Below, one piece after another: positions 34,449-46,240 of a stretch of 64,000 nt of DNA (its first letter is position 1; each line of letters starts with the position of its first letter). Position numbers and translations under genes: made by a program. The notes below the pieces were generated by a model. That model ran no database searches and had not been told where the DNA came from. It saw nothing but the letters and a program-made list of their open reading frames with translations. Source of the stretch: Thuidium tamariscinum (Eukaryota; Streptophyta; Bryopsida; Hypnales; Thuidiaceae). The stretch covers positions 1,426,001 to 1,490,000 of the forward strand of contig OX344751.2 of the NCBI GenBank assembly GCA_947034885.2, read 5' to 3'.

Positions 34449-35732
34449 CTACGTTTCTTTAAAGTCAGTGAAAGATATCCCAAAACAGATCCCAAAATTC
34501 AATCCCATCGCCACAACAAAAAACAACCCCACCGCCCATTTCTTCACCTCCACCTTCACTTTCGGCAGCACAATATGCCGCAACACAAACGCCAAAACGA
34601 TGATCGGCAGAAGAAACAAAACATAGTACAAAACAATTTTCACAGTCCCTTCACTCACAGCATTATCCGCCACAACAAAGCCCCCAATTCGCGACGCCCA
34701 CAACAGGAAGAAGATCGACACAAACAGCGAGATCGACGCTTGCAAAACCGAGCTTCGCAACTGCTGCACCTCTCGTTTCAAACTGGCACCAGTGGAAGGA
34801 ATCACGGCCGTGGTGCCAATCACCAAAGAAACAATGGAAAACGAAAACGAAAACGCCGTGCACACCAAAAACCAACCCACGTGCACCCGGTTAGAGCTGT
34901 CGGACCTCAATTTCGACTCCAATTCGGCAACCTGGTCAACCACTGGAGCTCCAGCGCCAAGTGACGAGTCTCTTAAAGTCTCTGGATTTGGAATTCCCAG
35001 TGGAGGTTGCAGCAAACATCCGAATGTTACCGTCGCCACAAGTGCGGCGCCCACGAGGATGGCGTTCACAGAATTCGCACTCTTCTGCCGCTCCAGCTGC
35101 AACCACTTCACGTCCCACGACTCCAGAATATCCACCAACTTCAGGTCTCGCCGACGTTTCGCGATGTCTAAAGCCGTGGTGCCTTGCCAACAGGTGGCGT
35201 GGATGTTCACGGGAAGCTCCTGACATGCGAATTCTTGGAGGATCAATTTCACGATGGCGATGTTGCCTGACACCGCAGCGAGATGGAGTGGAGTGAATCC
35301 ATCGCAGCCTTGGCCTTCTTTGTCTTGCTGACTGCCACTGCCACTGCTGCCACAAGCTGCGATAATCCTTGTGTGTGAGGACTTTGCTAAGATTCTCACA
35401 ACGTCCTCGTGCTCTGCTCGGACCGCTAAGTGCAAGGGCGTGTAACCGAAGCGGTCTCGTGCGTTCACAATCTGGGATGAAACCTCTGGTGCGGATAATA
35501 TAAGGCTCACAATCTCGATTCTTCCGTGAAGAGCTGCCATGTGCAGAGCGCTTCTGTCTTCGTAGACGTCAACCCCAGCTGTGACACCCAAAGGATGCTT
35601 CCCCATTTCGTCTTGATACGCAGCCAAATCTCCTGTCATTGCAAGCTCCAGATACTCTTTAACAGGATTCGAAGTCCCCCCGGGAGCCCCAGGGAGAATC
35701 GTCACTACGCCCATCTCCAGGTCGGGCTCCAT
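34449..35732 (-). CDS. Ankyrin-repeat/PGG-like membrane protein, copy C
   Basis: 427 residues from the ATG at 35,732. In this copy an in-frame TAG (complement of 35,790-35,792) lies 60 bases upstream, which excludes a more upstream start and supports MEPD as the N-terminus in all copies. Four ankyrin repeats, then the PGG-like span (NSVNAILVGAALVATVTFGC), the longest inter-span loop of the four copies (about 40 residues, including VVDQVAELESKLRSDSSN), and four further spans ending FGISFTDFKET. Plan as in plant ACD6/ITN1-like proteins. TATA box and leader hairpin upstream are intact, so this is a good candidate for an expressed gene. Confidence 0.92.
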   Translation of the reverse strand: MEPDLEMGVVTILPGAPGGTSNPVKEYLELAMTGDLAAYQDEMGKHPLGVTAGVDVYEDRSALHMAALHGRIEIVSLILSAPEVSSQIVNARDRFGYTPLHLAVRAEHEDVVRILAKSSHTRIIAACGSSGSGSQQDKEGQGCDGFTPLHLAAVSGNIAIVKLILQEFACQELPVNIHATCWQGTTALDIAKRRRDLKLVDILESWDVKWLQLERQKSANSVNAILVGAALVATVTFGCLLQPPLGIPNPETLRDSSLGAGAPVVDQVAELESKLRSDSSNRVHVGWFLVCTAFSFSFSIVSLVIGTTAVIPSTGASLKREVQQLRSSVLQASISLFVSIFFLLWASRIGGFVVADNAVSEGTVKIVLYYVLFLLPIIVLAFVLRHIVLPKVKVEVKKWAVGLFFVVAMGLNFGICFGISFTDFKET

Positions 35733-35817
35733 CACTCTCTTCCTCGTCCCGTTCTTGCAATTCGTCCTTGAAACTCTCCAGCGACAAAGCTACACCTGAT
35801 CGGTCTTCACTTGTTAC

Positions 35818-35848
35818 CCAGTTTAATTGAAAGGAAAATGAAAACTGG
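35818..35848 (-). promoter_or_regulatory. Conserved 5' leader hairpin, copy C
   Basis: CCAGTTT (35,818-35,824) pairs with AAACTGG (35,842-35,848). Base changes relative to B (G to A in the loop side, T to A) shift the register but keep a 7-bp stem. Confidence 0.35.
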
Positions 35849-35944
35849 AGAAGAAGGGAAGTGGTCCGCATTCAAGGGCCCGTAACAAGGGTAGATGCTC
35901 AGCAAATCCCGGGCTTCTTGGAAACAGTCGGTTGTCGGTAGGAG

Positions 35945-35951
35945 TTTTATA
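35945..35951 (-). promoter_or_regulatory. TATA box, copy C
   Basis: TATAAAA on the minus strand, 213-219 bp upstream of the ATG, followed by the conserved 'ctcctaccgacaaccg' also seen in B and, in part, D. Confidence 0.6.
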
Positions 35952-36430
35952 TGACATTCTAGTTCAGAGTGGGAGACTTTTCCTAAGTCAGGCTCCGAAT
36001 TTCGAGTAAGTCGAGGGTGGCTCGAAATTTCCAGCTGTGACGTTGCAGATTCTGGCCTGTGTTTATCAAGATCAGCGTGCCCTGTGCCGTTGCCATGCCG
36101 AAATCAAATTCTTGTTTTCTTTAATGAAAACTTTGAAATTCAAATTTTTTTTCACTGTGAGTCAAAATACCACAAAACAAAGGTTGTGCACCCCTCCGCA
36201 TCAAGGGTTTTTCAATGGTACCAAGAATGCGACCACGGATGCATGGTGCTAGAGATCTCAATGTAACAAACAAACAAACAAAAAAGCAATTAGCATGTCT
36301 TAAGGTATAGACTAGTATGCCTTTTGTTGTTGTCACAATCAAAATCATAGTAAAAGTAATTTGTTTGTTTTTTAAACTTTGAAATTCAATAACTTTCACA
36401 TCATAGGTCCAAATGCCATAGCTTGTACAT

Positions 36431-37439
36431 GTGGCTATAGTCCATACCCACATCTTCAACTTTGGTATATTTTAGGCAATTCTGGATGGAAAGTTGTTGA
36501 ATCAACATCTAGATAAGTACTGACAAGGTGGCATATCCTAGTTGCATAGGCAAGGTAGTGGCTATGAAGGTGTAATCAAAGATGTAGATTTGGCTTTTTA
36601 AGCCTTTTTTCTCCAAATATCTCTAAAGGCTTGGTGCAAAAGATAAGTTTTTGGTTCCATTAGTTTTTTTATTGCCTAAAAAATATTGTTCCACATCATC
36701 AATTAACCCCTAAAGTCTTGAGTTGCATTTTTTGGCAACATAGTGATTTTAGGTAGCTCACTACGAATAGAGTTTTTATTTTTTTTCCTTGAATTTTTCA
36801 CACAACATGTGTCTAAGGAGTACCTTAAGGCCCAACAATTTTCATAACTTTTGATTACACAATTAAGAAGTTATGACATGATATGTTGTTTTGTTTGAAT
36901 GGTAGGCAACTCGGGCAGGAAAAAAACTTCTTTAAATTATTTTTTTTAAAAAGTGAAATTTCAAATTGATTCTTTAGATTTATATAGACATGAAAAGCTT
37001 TGAGTCATTCCATTTGGACTAAAGAGTCAAAAGTTATGAGAAATTTTAGTTTGCAGGTAGGGATGGAGTCTTTGAAAACCATACTTCTTAGGGCCAAGGA
37101 TGTAGCTTTCGGAGAATACAATGATCTACAAAGGGTTCAAATATTTTTTAGAGGTTGGTTAATATGGTTAGTATTGGGAGTCAAGAAATTTGTGTACCAC
37201 TACTATTGGTATCAATTGCCCTAAGAATACCTAGTTGGCTATCTACCATAAAAAAATGCCTTTTAATCAATAATTTGATGTAGATATGTATTTCCTAAAG
37301 TAGCTTGCCTAAATGCTGACATTTTTTTTTCTAATTGGCTTGATTCTAAAAAATTTGATTTTTCTTTTGGAACCCCTTCCTAAACATTTCTATTTCATTT
37401 GGAAATTCTCAAAATCAATTGACTAGCTTGTAACTAATC
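36431..37439. other. AT-rich intergenic, no gene seen
   Basis: 36,700-37,050 loosely resembles R1 at 28,720-28,880 ('gaaaagctttgagtcattcc...ttgga'). The 74-codon frame at 37,000-37,224 has no support. Confidence 0.4.
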
Positions 37440-37960
37440 AATGACACTCCTTCTTCATTGGTTCTAATACACTAAAGAGTACAACATTTGGATACAATAT
37501 GCAAAAGTTATAAAGGGATAAAGTCTATTTCTGAAAGCATCATCTACAATCTGAGAACAAAATTGATTTAAAAAATGTACACCAAATGTAGATGGTACTT
37601 TAAGGTCAATTTCACTTTTGTAGGTATCCCCCTTAGTCAGGGCACATGATGCATGTCATCTACAACATTAAAGTCGCTTTAGACCATAGTGGATAAGTGT
37701 ACCAATTGGTCAATCACTAGAAGAAAATCGCAGAAATCCCTGTTAATTTCAACGCAGCACGTCAGATAGATTGTGTTGAGACTACGTTGCTGAAAACGCA
37801 AAAAAACATAGAAAACGTGTTTTTTGTGCTTTTTTGTATTTTTTTTGTGTTTTTAGCAACGCAGTCTCAACACAATCCACCTAACGTGCTGCGTTGAAAT
37901 TAACAGGGATTTCTTCTAGTGAATAAATTTTGACCAAGGCATAGTTATTTGAGGCAACTA
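37440..37960 (+). repeat. Second orphan of the 27.3-27.6 kb repeat
   Basis: Matches 27,330-27,640 ('agcacaacatttgga', 'gcaaaagttat', 'aaggcatagttat') with a decayed T3 right half. It contains the CACTA-type hairpin element at 37,715. Confidence 0.6.
37715..37921. mobile_element. T7: CACTA-type hairpin MITE
   Basis: Starts CACTAGAAGAAAA and ends TTTCTTCTAGTG, with a 3-bp AAT direct repeat outside (37,712-37,714 and 37,922-37,924). CACTA ends plus a 3-bp target duplication are the hallmark of the CACTA (EnSpm) superfamily. The element is an almost perfect palindrome: arms of about 85 bp such as AACGCAGCACGT and ACGTGCTGCGTT, around an A/T-rich loop near 37,800-37,850. The paralogous site at about 27,588-27,600 has a single AAT and no insert. 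Confidence 0.9.
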
Positions 37961-38453
37961 GAGGGTTGTTGAACAAGATGGAAAAACAATTAAAAAAAAT
38001 GCATCAAGAAGTCTTGATTGTTTGTAGTATAAACATTGACTAAAGAAGTATTCAAAACAATTTCACAAATTAAAGTCTACAAATGAACTTCACCAATAAG
38101 AGAGTTTTGGCCATCCATTGTAGGAGTGTAGGAATCCTTGGGGGGGTTATTGTGTTAAAAAAAAATAAGGATATAGGTGCAAACAACAACTATTTTATAA
38201 GGGGGTATTACTTTATTTTTATTTTCTTAACACGCTATCATTATGTAATTTTCTACTTTGGGTTATTATAGAAAGTACTTGCATTACTTATAATTCTTAA
38301 TTGATATGAATAAATGATATGGTAATTTAGATTTTTCTTAAAACTCTACTACAATTTGTCTTACATTAAATTTCTTTTAAAAAAAAATTTGCACTACTAT
38401 AGTAATAACTAATTACAACTAGAACTCAATAGAAAAGTGTAGTCAATATTACT
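37961..38453. other. AT-rich intergenic, no gene seen
   Basis: Continues the 27.6-27.8 kb-like sequence ('catcaagaagtcttga', 'aacttcaccaataagagagttttgg') to about 38,130, then unrecognised AT-rich DNA. Confidence 0.45.
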
Positions 38454-39210
38454 GAGTAATTGCAAGAAACACTTGTCCTTTTTTTTATCCCCTTGACCTC
38501 CAACAGGTACTTTTTAGCTCATAAATTTTGCATATATTCTTTTTTCCCCTTGAAATTTGTATTGAAGGTGCATACAAAAGTTTTAGATGTTAAGAAATTT
38601 TTTCAGAATTTTTAAAATATTTTACCATTTTAAAACTACACCCGATTGGGTGTCTACCTTGGCCATTTTGGAAGTTTTTAGTCCTATTTTTGACTCATAA
38701 ATCCAAATTTGAAGCCACAAATTGAACAAGTTGGAGGTCTACTAACATTATAAGGGATGAAGATGAGTTTTTATGAAAATAATAACATGTCTATTATGCA
38801 CATGGGGTCAAAGTGACCTTCCTTTGCACAAAGGCTATAAAGAGGGAAAAGTTTTCCCAGAGGAATTTTTTATTGCAATGTAAGCACAATTTTGTTTAGA
38901 AAAATGGATTTTTTTAAAGAATTTTTTGAATTTTTTTGAATTACTAAAAATGAAAAGGTCCATAGACCCCTTTTCTGCTATTTTCTGCTCCCAGTGGCCT
39001 GAGTAGTACTTTGTAGCAGTCTATAGTATTGCATAGTACTACATAGTACTAAATTGATGGTCCACATTTGCAGGCGTCCGAAATCAATGGCTGACATTGA
39101 CAGGCGCAGTGCAAACGCACAGTACTGGTAGGATTGTGCAAGACTACTAGTCCTACACCAAAAAACTGTGTTTTTGAGACAAAAACGTGAAGTCTTTCTT
39201 GCAATGACCC
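38454..39210 (-). mobile_element. T1 TIR element, inverted copy with TACT duplication
   Basis: Ends GAGTAATTGCAAGAAACAC and CTTTCTTGCAATGACCC, flanked by the exact 4-bp repeat TACT (38,450-38,453 and 39,211-39,214). 757 bp. Relative to 30,181 the interior is reverse-complemented ('tccaaatttgaagccacaaattgaac'). No ORF; short frames at 38,978-39,250 are not gene-like. Confidence 0.85.
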
Positions 39211-39589
39211 TACTATTGCATATTTTATAAAAATTGTCAATTACATTCATTTATTAGGAAGGTATGGTATTATTCAATGCTATCAATTGAACTTTAGGTT
39301 TGTATCGATTTTACATGATCAATATGAATGATATAGAGATCACTTTTGATATCAACTTTACTTTAACCTACATTGTTTGATTCAATGTACATCTCTTCAC
39401 AATATGCACAATGATATGTAAGAATTGTTTTTGCACTATCATGGTAGTATAAAATCATAATATAAAATACAATATAAGATGTATTTGTGCACAATCATGG
39501 TAGTATAAAATAGTAGTGTGAGGTGGTAGTATGCAATGGAAGTATGAAATAAAATGTTCTCAATTCTCATTGTGTTTACAAACACATTG

Positions 39590-42500
39590 AGTGAAACAAA
39601 ATGTGCATCTCATATTTAGATATAGAGACATGAACAAAACTGAGCTTGTACACCTAAACTCAAACATGCATTACTATAAATGATGGAAAAACAAGAAAAC
39701 AATCTTTGCCTTCTACATGAGCCGGAAATGCAAGGAGAAATGCATTTTCGTGATTCAAATAGTCCTCTACAATTCTACACATCCATTGTAGTAGACACAC
39801 ACACACTTGGGTTAATAGAAATGTCTAAGAAGAATATGAACACACAAGCACACACCTGGCCACATATTCAAAATTGCAGACTTCCTATAAAATCTAGGAA
39901 GATCTCATGGCTATAGGATACTATTGAAAAACAACATGTTCAATGTCCTCATCAATGTCTTTAAATGAATATACCCTAACCAATATGCCACTCACAAGGT
40001 AACTTTTTCATACTCATGGCCACAAAAAAAGAATATAAAAAGGGATATTTCAGGACTATTGTGTTTTCTAATGGGACCTATTATTCCATACCCTATAGTA
40101 CTTCAAAGACATCTAATGCCATTTTGTATACCCTATAGTACAAATAATCCATTTGTAACTTTTTTCCCTTATGTTTTTAAAATACCCTATCATTTGTTTG
40201 TAGATATGTCCCTACTCCAACTATTTACTACCCCCTCCCCCCAAGTAGGAACCTTAAGTCCTAATGTTTCCCATAAACATATTTTGTACCTTTGGAGGCT
40301 ATAACAAACTTAGAAAAGCTATAAATTTTGCATCTAGTGCCCAAATTGATTACAATTTGTTGAAGAAAATGCATCTACTTATCTAGTTTGTATGCTAAAA
40401 TTTTCATATCAATCCAATTTATATTGAATTTTTGTAAATTATTTAAATACACAAGGTTCAATTTTAGTTCACCAAAATACACTTTGATAGCTACAACTTT
40501 GGGGCTTGTTTTTCCTTCATCCAATGTCTGATGAAGAATAAAATGTATGAATTCAATTGCTAATAGTACAAAAATATTTTTTCTTAAAAAAGGTTCCTCC
40601 AATTATGTTGACTACATAGTTTATCCACCTTTACATCTGCATGGCCATGGCTTTTTCTAAAGCTTCTTGAATTTTTCTCTAAATTGAACATGAAGTCAAC
40701 TTTTAGATCAGTTGTATGAATTATTGAATTTTAACCATACAAATTCACACTAGACATATTAGAAATCATATGGGAAAAGAAAATACAACAATACTACTTA
40801 CGGATTGAAAGATTATGATGTTTGATCGTGAGGGTATTAAAGTTGTGAAAGTAATACAAACATAAATTTGAAGTCTCTGAATACTCTTTACACATGTCAA
40901 ATAAAAAATGGAGATCACAAAAAAAAATATGAGGTTAATAGAAATATTATATATAACCACAATTGATTTACAGTCTGGGGGCAATGGTCTATATGTTGAT
41001 ATAGTATATAAATCCATGGAAAATATACATCCATGCTTATTAAGATACACATATAATTTTGTGGGTGTGGATATGTAATTTTAGAGATACAAACATATGG
41101 AAGTAGGTGCAAATATTGATATATAAACTAAGAAATGCTTAATAATTTTTGTTCAAAATGGTCTTAGTGTTGGAAAATTGTGACTTTGGAATCAAAATTT
41201 TAAAAATAAAATATAGATAATTTGTAAAACATTTGAAAAAGTACACATGTGAAAATTGAAGCCTAAAAAAATTTATCTCAAAAAGTTATGTACACTCAAA
41301 AAGTGATGGAAAATACCAAGAAAATAGACACTTTGATGTTTGATTTTTAAGAAATAGTCAAAAGATTCAAAAGTTTCTCTACAAAGAATCCATTTATCCT
41401 AATTTAAAGAAGCTCTTTATAAATCATCTTCATGAATAGAAAAATAAAATTGCGATCTTTGCACTTGTGCAAAGGTAGTGCACTGTGGGTATATGTAGAA
41501 GGTAGAAAGATACTATTTAAAAAAAAACTCCTTCATGGAATTGTATAACTTTAGTAGAAGTCCTTCAATGCCGATTTTGAGCTTCAAATTTGCATTTTTG
41601 GGTAAAAAATAGTACTGTAAATCTCCAAAATGGCCAAGGTAGATATCCAATCGGGGATTATTCAAAGATAATAAAATAATTTTTTTTTAAAATCCAAAAA
41701 ATTAGTCAACATTAGAAACAACCACATGTATATTAATTTTAATTTTCATAGAAAACAAACAAACAAAGCAAAAGTTATGAGTGAAAAAACACATGTTTGA
41801 GGTCAATGGGACAAAAAATAGAAAAAGTGTTTCTTGCAATCACCCTAGTTCATATTCCATATCATGTCATTGCACTTGCACACAAATATAGCATATACAA
41901 AAAATCCTTTTAGACTAAATAAACTCCCAATAAAATAAGTCTAAAAAATCAACTTTGGGTGGTGTTTTTGAATATATGGAATGACTACGTATTCAATAAC
42001 ACTTGTCTCACAATTGAAGCACAACAAATATTCTTGTAGGATTTAGAGTGAGATTGGTAAGGTATGAGGTGGATGGCTACTAGACTCTATAATCCTTCTT
42101 TAATACATATGAATAGATTGCTTTCTTCAATACACAAATTGCATTCATCAAATGTTTCGATAGTAAATACATTGGGGTATAAATGTTTTTTTAGGATTAA
42201 GTGATGCAAACAAAATACATTAATAACCCTGCAATGGTTGGAAAAAAAAAAACATGAAACAACTTGATTCCAATTTCATTTATCTTCTAATAAAAATTTT
42301 ATTGGAAAAGTTTTCAAAAAGCCAAACTTTAGCAAATTACAAACTTGCTAGTAATAAATGATCTCTTTAAGATACATCCGAAATTGCATATTTTTTAAAG
42401 TGAAACTTCAACCAATCCTCACTTTGTATACATCTTTGAAATCAATGTGTATCTAGAATGGTATTTAAGAAATAATTTTCAAACATCTACCAAAATAAAC

Positions 42501-42640
42501 TTTGATCCTTTATAACTTTTACATACAAAATCCAAATCTTGCATTCTTTGGTGTGTTGGAACCTCCTTTCATTTGACAACAAGAAATTACTCCATGTAGA
42601 AATTTGACCAATCTAATAATAGTTACCATGCAAAGTAAAA
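39590..42640 (+). repeat. R1 interspersed repeat, copy 4
   Basis: 39,590-41,010 is the inverted counterpart of 61,690-63,075, including the C-rich tract 'accccctccccccaagtagg' at 40,229. 40,960-41,120 matches copy 1 at 1,380-1,430 ('atatagtatataa'). 41,850-42,620 matches copies 1-3. Interrupted by T1 at 41,140. ORFs at 39,680-39,916 and 62,776-62,979 (minus) are the same decayed frame in the two copies. Confidence 0.65.
41140..41845 (+). mobile_element. T1 TIR element, left end lost
   Basis: Right end AGTGTTTCTTGCAATCACCC is intact. Interior ('tttgcatttttgggtaaaaaa', 'ggccaaggtagatatccaat') matches 30,181-30,908. The left TIR is not recognisable and the boundary is approximate. Confidence 0.65.
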
Positions 42641-43339
42641 AAAGGTGGCCCTTTTGGGGGTCTCTACCAGCGATCCCAGAACTGTTTTCCCAGAATTAGT
42701 TAAACCGCTATGACGGTGGCCCATTGGGGAGCCATTGTGGCCACATAATTTCTGAATGATGGAAGTCTACAGATAATCTTCATTTTCAAATGTTGTTTTT
42801 TGTCTACAAATTTCATTTTCAGTAGAAAAAAACTTGCTACAGTTATTACCACTTAGTGAAAGGTAGAAAACTAATTTTACAAATTTTTTTTGGCAAAGTT
42901 TCTATCAAAGAAAAATGAAGTGTGAGACAAGAACTAATTCTCCTTTTTTTCTTTGGGCTAAGTTGCTATTAACCTTAGGTTATGAAGAAGGCCAAAACTA
43001 CATTTCCAATTTTTTTTTGTCTAAGTTGCTATCAGGATTAAGTTAAGTGGAAGTTAAAAATTACATTTCCATTTTTTTTTGCTAAGCTATATAAAAGTCA
43101 GTGTTGGATTTTGTCATACAAAAGTTGCAACAATTTGATTCAATCAAAGTGACAATAAGGAAACATGCCATTGCAAAAAGATGAATACAAATTGAATTGG
43201 TCCAAATGAATAAATACAACAAGTTACATGAAATACTATTGTTGTAACTCTAAATTTCTCTAATCTCTAAACCTAACACAATACTAATACTACAACTCCA
43301 TAAAACTGATATGCACTAACAAGGGACTTGAACCCTATG
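42641..43339. other. AT-rich intergenic, no gene seen
   Basis: 42,660-42,720 ('accagcgatcccagaact') resembles the 55,850-55,890 repeat edge. Two short stretches with 'aagttgctat' repeat at 42,960 and 43,020. Confidence 0.35.
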
Positions 43340-43650
43340 AACTACCCATTTTGGAAAAAAATGTGTTAATGGTTCAATTAAAAAAAATAGGGAAAAGGTT
43401 TGAATCCCCAAAATGGAAGTGGTGTGAATAAAGCAAAACGTTAATGGTTTCGGGTGTTGGGCAAAAATATATAGAAGGGATTTGGACCAAAAAATGGGTT
43501 AATGGATCGACTAAAAAAATATGGAAATGATTCGGTTTGGAAAAAAATGTGGAAATGGTTTGAATAAAAAAAATGGGAATGGTTTGAATAAAAAAAATGG
43601 GAAAGGTTTGAATAAAAAAAATGGGAATGGTTTGAATAACAGACTCGGGG
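43340..43650 (-). repeat. Minisatellite, inverted relative to 52.9-54.1 kb
   Basis: Degenerate tandem motif 'aatggtttgaataaaaaaa' and 'gttaatggttc' repeated about ten times. It is the reverse complement of the motif at 52,905-54,130 ('ttcaaaccatt', 'gaaccattaac'). Confidence 0.7.
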
Positions 43651-45239
43651 GTTCACCCCCTTTATCTTTTGGTAACCACGTGCGATAATGGGGTATTTAA
43701 TGGGGGGGTATTTATGTCCTTCTCATGTTTTTTTCCCTCCCTATTAGTAGAAATAAAGCTACCGGAGTGTATTTTAGAGTACCCTATTTTCTTTTGTAAA
43801 TTCTTTGAAGGACTATTTTTGAACACCCTATTTTTTTTCTACATTTCATAATTACAAAATATTGAGAAGATCAAAAACATTGTATACAAGGAAACATGTG
43901 AGCTTCAAGGATTTTGATGAACTAAGAACATGGTGAAACGCACAGCATATGCTATCTATATGCCACTAAAGAGTTTGAAAATCAAAAATCAAAGCTACAA
44001 CTATTTATATTTCACCATTTATAAGAAAACAAAGCACACAATAGAGAAATTAAACTATAGTATACAGTCCTAATTAATGCAATATTTAAAACCAATTTAA
44101 AGGCACAAGAGCATATTCACATTCATTTATATAATAAGAAAACTTAGGGAATTTAATAAGCCGATTGTGTTTAAAAACACAAGTATCAGTAAGTCTGCAA
44201 ATCCATTCTAACATCTAAAATGAAGAAGTTCAAGGACCTCTTGCTCTCAAATCAACTATTATGGTAGGAAGCTCACACGGAGGTTCATAAACTATGCAGG
44301 CTTTTTTATCTGCCTAATAGGACTATAGGAGGGTCTGAAATCTGAATTGGAAAGCTCATTGTGAGGAAACTAATTGTGGATTATATTGAAGCATGCTAAG
44401 ATTTGATTTTTACTATATGAATGGATGGTTTTAGAGTTACAATGGATTCAATTGTAACTAAGTGTACTTATAGGTGTCTACTAATTTTATTCAAAATAAA
44501 AAATGGTTGTTAAACTACCTTCTTTCAAATGTGAAATTGTTTTGAAATAATGATTAATTGAAGAATTCATTTCAGTTTTTGAAAGGGACACATTTAGAAA
44601 CCATTTCAAACCATTTTTTACATGTTGCATTACTAGTTTATTCACCAAACCAGATTCTTTTAGAAACTGTGCATGTATAGATTTTCAAGGCTTACTGATC
44701 ACAAATAGGGTCCTATGACAAATTGTGTTTGAAAATTAATAATTAATTCAATTTTTCTTCCAAAAAATATGAAACAACTTGTATTAGATTCCTCATCTAT
44801 TTCTCCTTGACTGAAAAAAAAACTAAAAATATTTTCATCTAAAGACATACACGAAAAAGGCAAATCAACTCTTAATTTAAATAAGTGCAATCTTTGCCTC
44901 CTACCATGCATACATGGCTAACACATTTGTCACAATCATGAATCCCAAAAAAATTTAAAAAGAAATACAAGATCTGAATGAGTCACACACTTGTCACAAC
45001 CATGAATGAATCCCAAATTTTTTTAAAAAGAAATGCAAGCTATGAATGTTAACTCACTGAGCTCCAATAAAAATTACAGTATACAGGTACTGCATTGGCA
45101 ATCTTCACCAGTTCACCCACATTAAAATTCTGCTGTCTTACAGCTTATTGCATCTCAACTGCCTAAATGAATACCAATTGCGTAATTGGATCCTGGCTGT
45201 CTAATTGGATTCCACCTGCCTAATTGAAATTCAGTATAT
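43651..45239. other. Intergenic, no gene seen
   Basis: Unrecognised, moderately AT-rich DNA. No ORF above 75 codons and no end structure found. From about 45,170 there are short repeats of 'cctaattgga'. Confidence 0.4.
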
Positions 45240-46000
45240 ATTGGGCCCACCTATTGGGCCCGTCCAGGACCTGGGCAGGCCGTCACGGGGACGGAGGGCG
45301 TCCCTAAAACCGTCCAGGAAGACGGGCCTGTCGAGGACGGCCAGGGAGGACTGACCCCTCTATTGCCCCTTTTTTACCCTTGCAGAAAACCCTGGAATTT
45401 CTTTTATTTTTCACACAAATTCTTTTTTGCAAATTCTGAATTCTTATTTGGAATCAGAGACCTCGATTTAGCTAGGGGACATGTTGAAATCTAAAATTTA
45501 ATCGGCACAAATTAGGGGGGAATTTTTTACATTTACCCTCCGGAGGGGCAATAGAGGGGTCAATCCTCCTTGGCCGTCGAGGACCTGGGCAGGCCGTCAC
45601 GGGGACGGAGGGCGTCCAGAAAACCGTCCAGCAACACGAGCCCGTCCAGGACCTAGGCAGGCCGTCCGCAACGAATTTGGCTGCGGGCCGGAGCGTCGAC
45701 CTGTCTGGGCAGGCTGTCCACAGCGGAACAGTGGCCGTCCAAGACCACGGGCAGGCCGTCACGAAGAGCCATTTTGGGCCATCGAATTTGCAATTCGGCG
45801 GAGTAATTATGGATTTTCGAACTTATGAGTGTTTTCGAACTCGTTGACGGCGCCGGACCTGTAGACGGCCTCTGTGACGTCATCTCGAAGCTGTCGACGG
45901 CCTCCCGAACCTCCGTCGACGCTCCCTGGACGCCCCAGCCGTCGATGGCCGTCCGCATCAACGGCTCCAGGTGGTGCATGGCGATGTGATTAGACACAAA
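45240..46000. repeat. GC-rich GCCGTCC short-repeat tract, left
   Basis: Dense repeats of GGCCGTC(C/A) and CCGTCCAGG. A 55-bp direct repeat starting GGACCTGGGCAGGCCGTCAC occurs at about 45,270 and 45,582. An inverted repeat pairs GAGGACTGACCCCTCTATTG (about 45,346) with CAATAGAGGGGTCAATCCTC (about 45,548). ORFs here are artefacts of the composition. The same motif reappears at 54,290-54,770. Confidence 0.75.
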
Positions 46001-46033
46001 TTAACACTCCTAACGAGGCTTGGTAATGGGGAG

Positions 46034-46040
46034 TATAAAT
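46034..46040 (+). promoter_or_regulatory. TATA box of the 46.2 kb gene
   Basis: TATAAAT within GGAGTATAAATCCC, 207 bp upstream of the first ATG and directly after the GC-rich tract. A TGTGTGCAG just before the ATG could be a 3' splice site of a leader intron. Confidence 0.45.
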
Positions 46041-46240
46041 CCCAAATTCAGCCACAATTAACCTTGCTTTCTCTCTTGAGTTGCTCTGTCCTAGCTTGAA
46101 AAAAGCTTTGCATTGCAATTCGGGAGGAAGTCAAGCATTTGGCTATTGCTTTGCCACATTCCAGTTGCCCTCACGCAACAGGAGGCAGAGCATAGTCATC
46201 TGTACATACATACCGTGTTGTGGCATTGTGTGCAGGTACT

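Larger units (their letters stand above)
32225..36430. repeat. Segmental duplication unit C (carries ankyrin gene C)
   Basis: Collinear with 17,740-22,330, and inverted relative to the unit with gene D. It contains the tandem 'gagctcttcaagccaatga' stretches, the 'ctccaaatctctactagtgg' region, gene C, promoter and two R2 units at the right end. C-specific insertion at 33,438-33,658. No other supported gene between 32,344 and 34,448. Confidence 0.8.

Noticed and set aside
43315-43330. CACTAACAAGGGAC as the left end of the CACTA element ending at 54,801
   Set aside because: It does not match CACTATAAGAAACAGGG beyond the first five bases and lacks GC-rich subterminal repeats beside it.
43321-43410. 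tRNA-like 'ggtttgaatcccc' sequence
   Set aside because: No acceptor stem or anticodon arm can be formed around it; it is part of the minisatellite.
45472-45997. Minus-strand ORFs in the GC-rich tract
   Set aside because: They arise from GCCGTCC repeats, where stops are rare by composition, and show no protein features.
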